Shown in pieces: positions 46,350 through 54,789 of a DNA stretch of 64,000 nt. How positions within the stretch are numbered: position 1 is the first letter of the stretch; the number at the start of each line of letters is the position of its first letter. This DNA is from Rubrivirga litoralis (GTDB taxonomy: Bacteria; Bacteroidota; Rhodothermia; Rhodothermales; Rubricoccaceae), in the NCBI RefSeq assembly GCF_031846415.1, contig NZ_JAVRHT010000001.1, positions 62,001 through 126,000 on the forward strand. The letters are read 5' to 3'. Below the pieces are notes generated by a model that was not told the DNA's origin, made no database searches, and saw only the letters and a list, made by a program, of their open reading frames with translations. The position numbers were made by a program, and so were the translations under genes.

Positions 46350-46844
46350 ATGGCTACCCAGACCGCACCCCGCCCGAAGAAGAAGGCCCCGGCTCGCCGG
46401 GCGCGCTCGGCGTCGGCCAAGACGGGCCGGCGCGGCGCGGGCCTGCCGGCCTGGGGCGACCTCAAGACGGTCCAGCCCAGTCCGCTCGCGAAGCGGGCGG
46501 GGCGGGCCACGGCCGGCGCCAAGCAGGCGACGAAGCGCGCGGCCAAGCGGGCGGGGCGGGCGCGCCCGCTCGACGCCGTCCCCAGCCTCCGGTTCGGGCT
46601 GCTCGTGCTCCTCGGCTGCCTCGTCGCGACGCTGTTTGTGAGCCACGTCTACGCCACGCGCGCCACGCTGGGCGACCTCCAGGACGCGCGCCGCGAGAAC
46701 GAGCGGCTGCGCCTGACGCACCAGCGCCTCCAGGGCGAGGTCGACCAGATGGTCGGCCCGAGCGTGGTCATGCGCCGCGCCGCCGCGCTCGGGCTCGAAG
46801 AGGGCGTCGCCTACGGGCCGCCGATCAAGATGAGTGACGAGTAA
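46350..46844 (+). CDS. ftsL: FtsL-like division protein
   Basis: 164 aa bitopic protein. A long basic cytoplasmic N-terminus (~80 residues, many Lys, Arg and Ala) precedes one TM (about 82-100). A short periplasmic coiled coil follows (LGDLQDARRENERLRL, then HQRLQGEVDQMV). Sequence identity in FtsL is always low, so the call rests on topology, size and position between rsmH and the PBP gene. Two copies of the GC box encode repeated KRAGRA segments in the basic tail. The last codons already belong to a heptamer array. Confidence 0.82.
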   Translation: MATQTAPRPKKKAPARRARSASAKTGRRGAGLPAWGDLKTVQPSPLAKRAGRATAGAKQATKRAAKRAGRARPLDAVPSLRFGLLVLLGCLVATLFVSHVYATRATLGDLQDARRENERLRLTHQRLQGEVDQMVGPSVVMRRAAALGLEEGVAYGPPIKMSDE

Positions 46845-46937
46845 CGAGTGACGGGTGATGAGCAAGAGGCCTCCCCCGCCCCGCTCATCACCCCGCCCTC
46901 CCGCATTGCCCATCACTCGTCACCCATCACCCTTTAC
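46832..46937. repeat. mirrored heptamer array D (GAGTGAC / CCATCAC)
   Basis: The left arm, 46832-46859, starts inside the ftsL coding end and contains its TAA stop: GAGTGAC, GAGTAAC, GAGTGAC, GGGTGAT. The right arm, 46910-46937, is complementary: CCATCAC, TCGTCAC, CCATCAC, CCTTTAC. Box-like C-rich DNA lies between. Confidence 0.8.
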
Positions 46938-47005
46938 CCACCCCTCCCATCGCCGCTCGCGACTCCATCCTCACCCGACTCTACGTCGTCCTCGGCGCGC
47001 TGCTC

Positions 47006-49048
47006 GTGCTGCCCGGGCTCGTCGTGGCCCAGATGGTCCGCATCCACGTGGGCGAAGGGGCCGAGCTGCGCGCGCGCGGGGAGCAGCAGGCGGAGAGCAT
47101 GATCGAGCTGGCGGCGCAGCGCGGGGCCATCCTCGACCGGCGCGGGCGGGCGCTCGCCGTCAACACGGCGCGGTACGAGGTCGCGGCGGACCCGACGGTG
47201 CCGGGCTTCGACGACCACGCCAGCGAGCTGTACGCGATCCTGGGCGAGGCGACCGGGCGGGGCGGCGACCACTTCCGCCGGCTCGTGCGCGACCGGGCGA
47301 GCCGCCAGTACGTGGTGCTCGTGCGCGACCTGGGCGAGGCGGCCAAGGACCGGCTCGACGCGGCCGGCATCGACGGGCTCATCGTGCGCGGCTCGTACCG
47401 CCGCCGCTACAACTACGGCACGCTCGCGTCGCACGTGCTCGGCCACGTCACGCGCGACATGGACGGCGTGGCCGGCATCGAGATGCTGCTCGACCAAGAC
47501 CTCCAGGGGACGCCCGGCCGGCAGGCCGTCCAGCGCGACCGGCGCGGCGTGGTCAAGGCCGTCGTCGGCGGGACGCGCGTGGAGCCGGAGCACGGCGAGA
47601 ACGTGGTCCTGACGATCGACCTCGTCCGCCAGGCGATCCTGGAGGAGGAGCTGGCGCGCGGCGTCGAGGCGGCCGGCGCGCAGTGGGGGACGGCCGTCGC
47701 GCTCGACCCCAAGACGGGCGCCATCCTGGCGCTCGCGAACGTGCCCACGTTCGACCCCAACCGGCCCGGCGCCTTCTCGAACGCGGCCCGCCGCAACCAC
47801 GCCGTCGTCGACCGGCTCGAGCCCGGCTCGACGTTCAAGCTCGTGACGGCCGTCGCGGCGCTCGAGAGCGGGGCGGCGACGACCCAGACCGTCTTCGACA
47901 CGGGCCAGGGCTGGCACGTCTTCCACGGGCGGACCATGAAGGACAGCCACGGCTACGGCCGCATCGCGTTCGGCGACGCGATCCAGAAGTCGTCGAACAT
48001 CGCGATGGCGCTCGCGGCCGAGAAGATGGGCCGCGGCCCGCTCTACCGCGCCGCCCGCGACCTCGGCTTCGGCCAGCCCACGACGGTCGACCTGCCGGGC
48101 GAGATCGGCGGCTCGCTCCGCAAGCCCGAGGACTGGGGCACGCTCACGCTGCCCTGGATGTCGACCGGCTACTCGGTCGAGGTCACGCCGCTCCAGATCG
48201 CCGTCGCCTACGCCGCGCTCGCGAACGGCGGCCTTTTGGTTCGCCCGCACGTCGTCGCCGAGCGCCGGAACGCCGCGACCGGCGAGACGGTGTGGTCCGC
48301 CCCGCCCGACTCGGTCCGCCGCGCGTTCAGCCGCGAGACCGCCGCGGCGCTGCTCCCGCACTTCGAGGCCGTCGTGGGCAAAGGCGGGACCGCCCCGCTC
48401 GCGGCCGTCGAGGGGTTGCGCGTAGCCGGCAAGACGGGCACGGCGCAGCGGGCGACCGGCGGCGGCTACGCCAAGAGCTACCGGTCGTCGTTCGCCGGCC
48501 TGTTCCCGGTCGAGGACCCCGAGGTCGTGCTCGTGGTCGTGCTCGACGGGGCGACGAACGGGTTCTACGGCGGCCAGGTGGCGGCGCCCATCTTCGGCGC
48601 GACGGCGCGGCGCTGGGTGGGCACGTTCCCGCGCGTGGCCGAGCGCGTGGCGCCGGCCGGCGAGGTGCCCCCGCGCGAGGCCATCCGCCTGCCGCGCGTG
48701 ACCGGCCTGCCGACCACACTCGCCGCCCACCGCCTCCAGGCCGAGGGCCTGACGGTGAAGGCGGACCGCGACCAGACGTGGGCGCCGGCCGTGACCCGCC
48801 CCGCTCCGGGCGACACGGTGCGGCTGAGCCAGACGGTCCGCCTGGACGCCGCCCCGCCCACGGAGACGAGCGCGGGCGGGGCGGTCATGCCCGACCTGAG
48901 AGGCCGGAGCGTCCGCGAGGCGGTCGCGTGGCTGCGCGCGCTGGGCGTCGAGCCCCGCGTCGTCGGGCGCGGCGTCGTGCGCCAGCAGTCGGCGCGGGCG
49001 GGCGGGGCGGTCCCGCGCCAGGTCACCGTCACGGGGGCGAGCCGATGA
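47006..49048 (+). CDS. ftsI: penicillin-binding protein (FtsI/SpoVD-like) with PASTA domains
   Basis: 680 aa from the first canonical start, GTG 47006. That start cuts the membrane anchor: in-frame residues upstream (IAARDSILTRLYVVLGALLV) are plainly part of the protein and begin at an ATC (46949). No ATG, GTG or TTG exists between the in-frame stop at 46859 and 47006. Counting from 47006, the transpeptidase motifs are SxxK at S275 (PGSTFK), SSN at 329-331 and KTGT at 476-479. Two C-terminal PASTA-like domains follow. It crosslinks septal peptidoglycan together with FtsW. An inverted box pair (48849-48884) is read through in frame between the PASTA domains. Confidence 0.9.
   Translation: MLPGLVVAQMVRIHVGEGAELRARGEQQAESMIELAAQRGAILDRRGRALAVNTARYEVAADPTVPGFDDHASELYAILGEATGRGGDHFRRLVRDRASRQYVVLVRDLGEAAKDRLDAAGIDGLIVRGSYRRRYNYGTLASHVLGHVTRDMDGVAGIEMLLDQDLQGTPGRQAVQRDRRGVVKAVVGGTRVEPEHGENVVLTIDLVRQAILEEELARGVEAAGAQWGTAVALDPKTGAILALANVPTFDPNRPGAFSNAARRNHAVVDRLEPGSTFKLVTAVAALESGAATTQTVFDTGQGWHVFHGRTMKDSHGYGRIAFGDAIQKSSNIAMALAAEKMGRGPLYRAARDLGFGQPTTVDLPGEIGGSLRKPEDWGTLTLPWMSTGYSVEVTPLQIAVAYAALANGGLLVRPHVVAERRNAATGETVWSAPPDSVRRAFSRETAAALLPHFEAVVGKGGTAPLAAVEGLRVAGKTGTAQRATGGGYAKSYRSSFAGLFPVEDPEVVLVVVLDGATNGFYGGQVAAPIFGATARRWVGTFPRVAERVAPAGEVPPREAIRLPRVTGLPTTLAAHRLQAEGLTVKADRDQTWAPAVTRPAPGDTVRLSQTVRLDAAPPTETSAGGAVMPDLRGRSVREAVAWLRALGVEPRVVGRGVVRQQSARAGGAVPRQVTVTGASR
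48849..48884. repeat. in-frame inverted GC-box pair inside the PBP gene
   Basis: CCGCCCCGCCC (48849-48859) and GGGCGGGGCGG (48874-48884) form perfect 11-bp arms with a 14-base loop. It encodes APPTETSAGGA between the two PASTA domains. Confidence 0.8.
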
Positions 49049-50610
49049 GCCTCCAGGCCACCCCGCCCGCCGTCCAGGCCGCGCCCCGCGCGCTGGCCGA
49101 CCTCGTCGCGCCGCTCCAGGCGGGCGGGGCGGTGGGCCGCGTCGTCGGCGACGCCGACGTGCTCGTGACGGACGTCCAGATCGACAGCCGGGCCGTGACG
49201 CCGGGCGCCCTGTTCGGCGCCGTCACCCCGGACACGCACCACGGCCGCGACGGCCACGACTTCGTCGACGACGCGCTCGCGCGCGGCGCCGTCGCCGCCC
49301 TCGTCTCGGACGAGTGGCTGGCCGACCGCCCCGCCCCGTCGTCGGCACCGGCGCCCTTGGGGAAGGGTAAGCGCCTCTCCAGCGCGGCCTTCGTTCCGGC
49401 AACGGACACGAGGGCTGCGCTCGGGGAGGTCGCGGCGGCGTTCTACGGACGCCCCGGCGATGCGCTCACCACCCTCGGCGTGACCGGCACGAACGGCAAG
49501 ACCACGACGGTCTTCCTGATTCATCACCTGCTGACCGCCCTCGGTGTGACGGCTGGGCTCGTGGGGACGGTCGAGAACCGGATCGGGAGCACGCGCTACG
49601 CCACGGCCTTCACGACACCCGAGGCGCCGGCGCTCCAGCGCTTTCTGCGCGCGTGCGTCGACGGCGGCTGCACGGCGGCGGCGATGGAGGTGTCGAGCCA
49701 CGGGCTCGCGCTGGACCGCGTGGGCGGGGTGGCGTTCGACGTGGCCGTCTTTACCAACCTGAGCCAGGACCACCTCGACTACCACCGGACGTTCGAGGAG
49801 TACCGCGACGCCAAAAAGCGCCTGTTCGACGGGCTCGGCCCGGACGCCACGGCCGTCGTCAACGGCGACGACGATAACTGGAAGGCGATGGTCGCCGACT
49901 CGGCGGCGCGCGTCGTCACGTTCGGGACGAGCGAGGGCGTCGATGTCCGCGTCGAGGTCCTGGACAACAGCCTCGACGGCCTGCGGCTCCGCCTGGGCGG
50001 GGAGGAGCGGCCGTTCCAGATGGCCGGCCGGTTCAACGCGCTCAACCTCGCCGCCGCGTACGCCTGCGGCGTCGCGCTGGGCTACGAGGGCGGGGCGGTG
50101 CTCGACGCGCTCGCCGCGGCGCCCGGCGTGCCGGGCCGCTTCGAGACCGTCCGCGCGGGCGGCGTCGTCGGCGTCGTCGACTACGCGCACACGCCGGACG
50201 CGCTCGACAACGTGCTGCGGACGGCCCGCGAGATCGTCCCCGAGGGGAACGCGCTGTGGGCCGTGTTCGGCGCCGGCGGCGACCGCGACGCCGGCAAGCG
50301 CCCGCTCATGGCGCGCGTGGCCGAAACGGTCGCCGACCGCGTGGTCCTCACCAGCGACAACCCGCGGACCGAAGACCCCGAGGCCATCCTCAACGACGTC
50401 GCCGCCGGGCTCGACCGCCCCGCCCGCGCCGAGCGCGTGGCCGACCGCGCCGACGCCATCCGGTTCGCCGCGGGCGGGGCGGCTCCGGGCGACGTGGTCG
50501 TGGTCGCCGGCAAGGGGCACGAGACCTACCAGATCGTCGGCGACGAGCGCCGCGACTTCGACGACCGCGCCGTCCTCCGCGACGCCCTCACGAGCCGCCC
50601 CGCCCGCTAG
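49045..50610 (+). CDS. murE: UDP-MurNAc-tripeptide synthetase MurE
   Basis: 521 aa from the ATG at 49045, overlapping the PBP stop (ATGA). It has a Mur ligase P-loop GTNGKTTT (near 148-155), EVSSHGLALDRV, and DNPRTEDP near 438. DNPR is the meso-diaminopimelate-recognising form, so the wall should be DAP-type. It ligates DAP to UDP-MurNAc-L-Ala-D-Glu. A ~15-residue insert near 95-110 interrupts the N-terminal domain. Confidence 0.96.
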   Translation: MSLQATPPAVQAAPRALADLVAPLQAGGAVGRVVGDADVLVTDVQIDSRAVTPGALFGAVTPDTHHGRDGHDFVDDALARGAVAALVSDEWLADRPAPSSAPAPLGKGKRLSSAAFVPATDTRAALGEVAAAFYGRPGDALTTLGVTGTNGKTTTVFLIHHLLTALGVTAGLVGTVENRIGSTRYATAFTTPEAPALQRFLRACVDGGCTAAAMEVSSHGLALDRVGGVAFDVAVFTNLSQDHLDYHRTFEEYRDAKKRLFDGLGPDATAVVNGDDDNWKAMVADSAARVVTFGTSEGVDVRVEVLDNSLDGLRLRLGGEERPFQMAGRFNALNLAAAYACGVALGYEGGAVLDALAAAPGVPGRFETVRAGGVVGVVDYAHTPDALDNVLRTAREIVPEGNALWAVFGAGGDRDAGKRPLMARVAETVADRVVLTSDNPRTEDPEAILNDVAAGLDRPARAERVADRADAIRFAAGGAAPGDVVVVAGKGHETYQIVGDERRDFDDRAVLRDALTSRPAR

Positions 50611-51767
50611 TGCTGTACCTCCTCGCCGAGTGGATCGAGCAGACCTACGCCCCGCCCGGGTTCCAGGTCTTCCAGTTCTCGACCGTCCGCGCTGGCCTCG
50701 CGGCTGGGACGGCGCTCCTGGTCGCGCTCTTCGCCGGCAAGCGGATCATCATCGCGCTCCGCCGCCGCCAGCTGGGCGAGACCGTCCGCGAGGGCGAGGA
50801 CGCCGGCGCCGTCAGCCACGCGCACAAGGCCGGCACGCCGACCATGGGCGGGGTGGTCCTGCTGCTCGCGCTCGCGTCGGGCGTCCTGCTCTGGGCCGAC
50901 TTGCGCAACCCGTTCGTCTGGGTCGCGCTCGTGGCCACGTTCTGGATGGGCGCCTTCGGGTTCGCCGACGACTACATCAAGGTGGTCCGCAAGCGGAAGG
51001 AGGGGATCGCGCCGCGCGTGAAGATCGCCGGGCAGCTCTCGTTGGGCGTGGTCGTCGCCGTGTGCGTCCTGTTTTTCCTGCCCCGCGTCGACGGGACGAC
51101 CACGTTCACGTCGCTCCCGCTCGTGACCGACGGCGGCATCGACTACGACTTTCTGAGCCCGCTGCTCGGCGTCGAGGTCGGGTGGCTGGTCTACATCGTC
51201 GTCGTGACGTTCATCCTGACCGGCGTCTCGAACGCCGTCAACCTGACGGACGGGCTGGACGGGCTGACGGCGGGGACGGCGGCGTTCTCCATGCTCGCGA
51301 TCGTCGCGATGACGTACGTGACGGGGAATGCGAACCTGGCCGAGTTCGTGAACGACGTGTTCCTCCCGGGCACGAGCGAGCTCGTCATCTTCGGGGCCGC
51401 GCTCGCGGCGGCGTGCTTCGGGTTCCTGTGGTACAACGGCTACCCCGCCCAGGTCTTCATGGGCGACACGGGGAGCCTCGCGCTGGGCGCCGCGATCGGG
51501 ACGCTGGCGATCCTGATCAAGAAGGAGCTGTACCTGCCGGTCGTGGGCGCCGTGTTCTTCGCCGAGACGGTCTCGGTGATCGTGCAGACCGGCTACTTCA
51601 AGTACACGAAGCGGAAGTACGGCGAGGGCCGGCGCGTTTTCCGCATGGCGCCCCTGCACCACCACTACGAGGCGATGGGCGTCCACGAGTCGAAGATTGT
51701 GATCCGGTTCTGGATCGTGACGGCGCTGCTGTCCATCCTGACCCTCTTCCTGTTCCGCATCCGATGA
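50610..51767 (+). CDS. mraY: phospho-MurNAc-pentapeptide transferase
   Basis: 385 aa from a GTG at 50610 that shares one base with the murE TAG. About ten TM helices. Key motifs are AHKAGTPTMGG, FADDYIK, NAVNLTDGLDGL, FMGDTGSLALG and the C-terminal APLHHHYE. It makes lipid I at the inner membrane. murF, which often separates murE and mraY elsewhere, is absent here. Confidence 0.96.
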   Translation: MLYLLAEWIEQTYAPPGFQVFQFSTVRAGLAAGTALLVALFAGKRIIIALRRRQLGETVREGEDAGAVSHAHKAGTPTMGGVVLLLALASGVLLWADLRNPFVWVALVATFWMGAFGFADDYIKVVRKRKEGIAPRVKIAGQLSLGVVVAVCVLFFLPRVDGTTTFTSLPLVTDGGIDYDFLSPLLGVEVGWLVYIVVVTFILTGVSNAVNLTDGLDGLTAGTAAFSMLAIVAMTYVTGNANLAEFVNDVFLPGTSELVIFGAALAAACFGFLWYNGYPAQVFMGDTGSLALGAAIGTLAILIKKELYLPVVGAVFFAETVSVIVQTGYFKYTKRKYGEGRRVFRMAPLHHHYEAMGVHESKIVIRFWIVTALLSILTLFLFRIR

Positions 51768-53320
51768 CGCGCGCCGGCCTCTTCGCCCCGCCCGTCGTGC
51801 CCGAGACGCCCGTCTCGGCCGAGGCCCTGCGCGCGTCCGTTCCGGGCGCCCGCGTGACCGTCGTGGGCGGCGCCCGGAGCGGGCAGGCCGCGGCCCGGCT
51901 CCTCGCGCGCCGCGGCGCGACCGTGTTCCTCACCGACGCCGGCCCCGACGCGGGCGGGGTGGCGGAGACCTTGAAGCGGGGCGGGGTGGAGAGCGAGTTC
52001 GGCGGCCACTCGGCGCGCGCGCTCGACGCCGACTGGCTGGTCGTGAGCCCGGGCGTGCCGACGACCTCGAAGCTGGTGCAGTCGGCGCTCCGGCAGAAGC
52101 GGCCGGTTTTTTCCGAGATCGAGGTGGCGTCGTGGTTCTGCGACGGGCCGATCATCGCGGTCACGGGCTCGAACGGCAAGACGACCACGACGACGCTCAT
52201 CGCGCACGTGCTCAGGACGGCGGGGCGGAAGCACGTGGTCGCCGGCAACATCGGGCTCGCCTTCGCGGACTACGTCGACGACGTGGACGCCGAGACGGCG
52301 GTCGTCCTCGAGGTCTCCAGCTTCCAGCTCGACCACGTCGCCACGTTCCGGCCGCACGTGGCCGTGCTCCTCAACGTGACGCCGGACCACCTCGACCGCT
52401 ACGGCGGCGACCTGGCCTCCTACGCCGCGGCCAAGTTCCGCCTGTTCGACAACCTGACGGCCGCCGACTGGCTGGTCTACAACGCCGACGACGCGCTCGT
52501 CCGCGAGCGCGCCCTGTCCGTCGCCGCCGCGCGCGGCCTGACGCCCTACGCGGTCGCCATCGACGACGCCGCCCCGCCCGAGCCCGCCACCCCGCCCACC
52601 GGCGAGGGCGGGGCGGCCACCCCGCCCAACGCTGCCCTTGCGGGCGGGGTGGAGCGCGGCGCGTTCGCGCGCGGCGGCGAGGTGGTGCTGGCGCTGCCGC
52701 CCCCCGGTTCTGGACCCGATTCCCCCCCCACCGTGATCCACGACGACCCCCTCATGCCGACCTCCGACCTCGCGCTCCGCGGGCGCCACAACCTGTACAA
52801 CTCGCTCGCGTCGGCCGTCGTCGCGCGGGCGATGGAGATCCGCAGCGACGTGGTCCGCGAGAGCCTGACGTCGTTCGAGGGCGTCCCGCACCGGCTGGAG
52901 ACCGTCCGCACGGTCGACGGCGTCCGGTTCGTGAACGACTCGAAGGCGACGAACGTGAACGCCGTGTGGTACGCGCTCGAGTCGGTCCCGGCCCACGACG
53001 ACGGCTCGCCGTCGGTCGTGCTCGTCGCCGGCGGCCGCGACAAGGGCAACGACTACGAGCCGCTGGAGCGCCTCGTCGCCGAAAAGGTCAAGGGCATCGT
53101 GGCGATCGGCGAGGGCGCCGAGGCCGTCGAGCGCGAGCTCGGCCCGCACACGGCGCTCGTCGCGCGCGCGGCGTCGATGGAGGAGGCCATCGGGGCCGCC
53201 CGGCGCCTCGCCGCGCCCGGCGACACCGTCCTCCTCAGCCCGGCCTGCGCCTCGTTCGACATGTTCGAGGACTACGAAGACCGGGGCGACACCTTCAAGC
53301 GGCTCGTCCGCGCCCTGTGA
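51764..53320 (+). CDS. murD: UDP-MurNAc-L-alanine--D-glutamate ligase
   Basis: 518 aa from the ATG at 51764 (ATGA overlap with mraY). P-loop GSNGKTTTTT, EVSSFQLDH, NVTPDHLDRYG, FVNDSKATN and LLSPACASFDMF are all present. It is about 60 residues longer than usual. The extra part (~270-310: PEPATPPTGEGGAATPP and following) is encoded by five GC boxes between 52569 and 52651, in mixed orientation. It is expected to form a surface loop between conserved blocks. Confidence 0.96.
   Translation: MTRAGLFAPPVVPETPVSAEALRASVPGARVTVVGGARSGQAAARLLARRGATVFLTDAGPDAGGVAETLKRGGVESEFGGHSARALDADWLVVSPGVPTTSKLVQSALRQKRPVFSEIEVASWFCDGPIIAVTGSNGKTTTTTLIAHVLRTAGRKHVVAGNIGLAFADYVDDVDAETAVVLEVSSFQLDHVATFRPHVAVLLNVTPDHLDRYGGDLASYAAAKFRLFDNLTAADWLVYNADDALVRERALSVAAARGLTPYAVAIDDAAPPEPATPPTGEGGAATPPNAALAGGVERGAFARGGEVVLALPPPGSGPDSPPTVIHDDPLMPTSDLALRGRHNLYNSLASAVVARAMEIRSDVVRESLTSFEGVPHRLETVRTVDGVRFVNDSKATNVNAVWYALESVPAHDDGSPSVVLVAGGRDKGNDYEPLERLVAEKVKGIVAIGEGAEAVERELGPHTALVARAASMEEAIGAARRLAAPGDTVLLSPACASFDMFEDYEDRGDTFKRLVRAL
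52569..52651. repeat. cluster of five GC boxes inside murD
   Basis: Within about 85 bases lie CCGCCCCGCCC, CCACCCCGCCC, GGGCGGGGCGG, CCACCCCGCCC and GGGCGGGGTGG, able to form alternative hairpins. They encode the unconserved Pro/Gly-rich insert of MurD. Confidence 0.8.
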
Positions 53321-53572
53321 GCGTGACGAGTAATCAGCCCCGCCGCCCCGCCCCGCCCGACCCCGTCCCGATGACTGCAACCACCCCGCCCCCGCATCGC
53401 CGCGCCCTCCACGAGGGCGGGGCGGTCGCTGGGCGCTCGCCTCGCACCATCCCGCCCGCTCTCTAGCCGAGGGCGGGGTGGTCTGGCCGCCCCGCCCACC
53501 TGCCACCCCGCCCGAACGGACACCACGCGTGGTGTCCCTACCGATTCGCCACCCCGCCCCCGCATCTCCACC
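53321..53572. other. murD-ftsW spacer
   Basis: 252 bases with about nine GC boxes in both orientations and a small inverted repeat ACACCACGCGTGGTGT near 53521. No gene was seen. It is the longest gap inside the mur part of the operon. Confidence 0.6.
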
Positions 53573-54730
53573 GTGTCCACCGCCGCCGCCCCGTCCCGCC
53601 AGCCTGTGGCCCGCCCGCACGCCGACCGCGCCATCATCTGGGGCGTCCTCGCGTTGTGCGCGGTGGGCGTGGTCGCCGTGTACTCGGCCGTGTCGTTCCT
53701 GGCCGAGACGAAGTCGGGCGGCGACACCGAGCGGTTCCTGTTCCGGCACCTCCTCCGCGTCGGGCTCGCGCTGGGCGCCGCCGGCGTGCTGTCGCTGGTC
53801 GACTACCGGCGGCTCGCGCGCGTGTCGAAGCTGGCCCTCCTGGGCTCGCTCGCGCTCCTCGTCGCCGTCCAGGTCATGGGCGCCGTCACGAACGGGGCGC
53901 AGCGGTGGATCGAGCTGGGGCCGATAAGCTTCCAGCCGTCGGACCTGGCGAAGGTGGCCCTCATCGTGCACGTGGCCGTGCTGCTCGCCAAAAAGCAGGC
54001 GTACATCGGCGATCTGGGGCGCGGGTTCGCGCCGCTCCTTGCGTGGATCGCCCCGACGATCCTGCTCATCGGCATGGAGGACCTGTCGACGGCCGCCGTG
54101 CTGTCGGCCACGATGGGCGCCATGCTGTTCGTCGGGCGCGTCCGCGTGCTGCACATGGCGGCCGTCGCGCTCGCGGGCCTCGTGCTCGCCGTCGGGTTCC
54201 TGTCGTCGAGCCCGCAGCGGGCGGCCCGGCTCGAAGCGTGGACCGGCGTCGAGCTGTTCGCGTCGAACGACGAGGCCGTCGAGATCAGCGCCCAGGACGA
54301 AAACTACCAGGCCGACCAGGCGCGCATCGCGTTCGCCATGGGCGGGGTGGCGGGCGTCGGGCCGGGCAAGAGCCTCCAGCGCGACTTCCTGCCGGCGCCC
54401 TACAACGACTTCATCTTCGCCATCATCGCCGAGGAGTACGGGCTCGTGGGGGCGGGCGTGGTGCTGTTCGTGTTCGTGTGGCTGCTCGGGCGGGGCTTCC
54501 TGCGCGTGGCCAAGAACGCGCCCGACCCGCTCGGCCTGTTCCTCGCGACCGGCCTGACCACGGCCGTCGTGCTCGGCGGGTTCGTCAACGCCGCCGTGGC
54601 GACGGGGCTCTTGCCGGTCACCGGGCTGGCCATGCCGTTCGTGAGCTACGGCGGCACGTCGATGATCGCGACCGGCGCCATGGTGGGCATCCTGCTCAAC
54701 GTGTCGCGCCACAGCAAAACCACGGCCTGA
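53573..54730 (+). CDS. ftsW: septal peptidoglycan polymerase FtsW
   Basis: 385 aa SEDS protein from a GTG at 53573, with ten TM helices. Signatures: NGAQRWIELGPISFQPSDLAK, GMEDLSTAA (the conserved PD position reads ED), FIFAIIAEEYGLVGA and PFVSYGGTSMI. It polymerises glycan strands with the cognate PBP. The RodA/FtsW choice rests on its place in the dcw cluster. Confidence 0.94.
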   Translation: MSTAAAPSRQPVARPHADRAIIWGVLALCAVGVVAVYSAVSFLAETKSGGDTERFLFRHLLRVGLALGAAGVLSLVDYRRLARVSKLALLGSLALLVAVQVMGAVTNGAQRWIELGPISFQPSDLAKVALIVHVAVLLAKKQAYIGDLGRGFAPLLAWIAPTILLIGMEDLSTAAVLSATMGAMLFVGRVRVLHMAAVALAGLVLAVGFLSSSPQRAARLEAWTGVELFASNDEAVEISAQDENYQADQARIAFAMGGVAGVGPGKSLQRDFLPAPYNDFIFAIIAEEYGLVGAGVVLFVFVWLLGRGFLRVAKNAPDPLGLFLATGLTTAVVLGGFVNAAVATGLLPVTGLAMPFVSYGGTSMIATGAMVGILLNVSRHSKTTA

Positions 54731-54789
54731 CTCCGCCCCGCCCTCAGCCAACGACGGCCCCCCGGCCCGACCGTAGCGCCACCCCGCCC

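Noticed and set aside
46855..50610. A continuous 1251-codon open frame that ends in MurE.
   Set aside because: The first ~730 codons are Arg/Ala-rich out-of-frame reading of the PBP gene; MurE begins at the ATG at 49045. It is an effect of high G+C, not a fusion.
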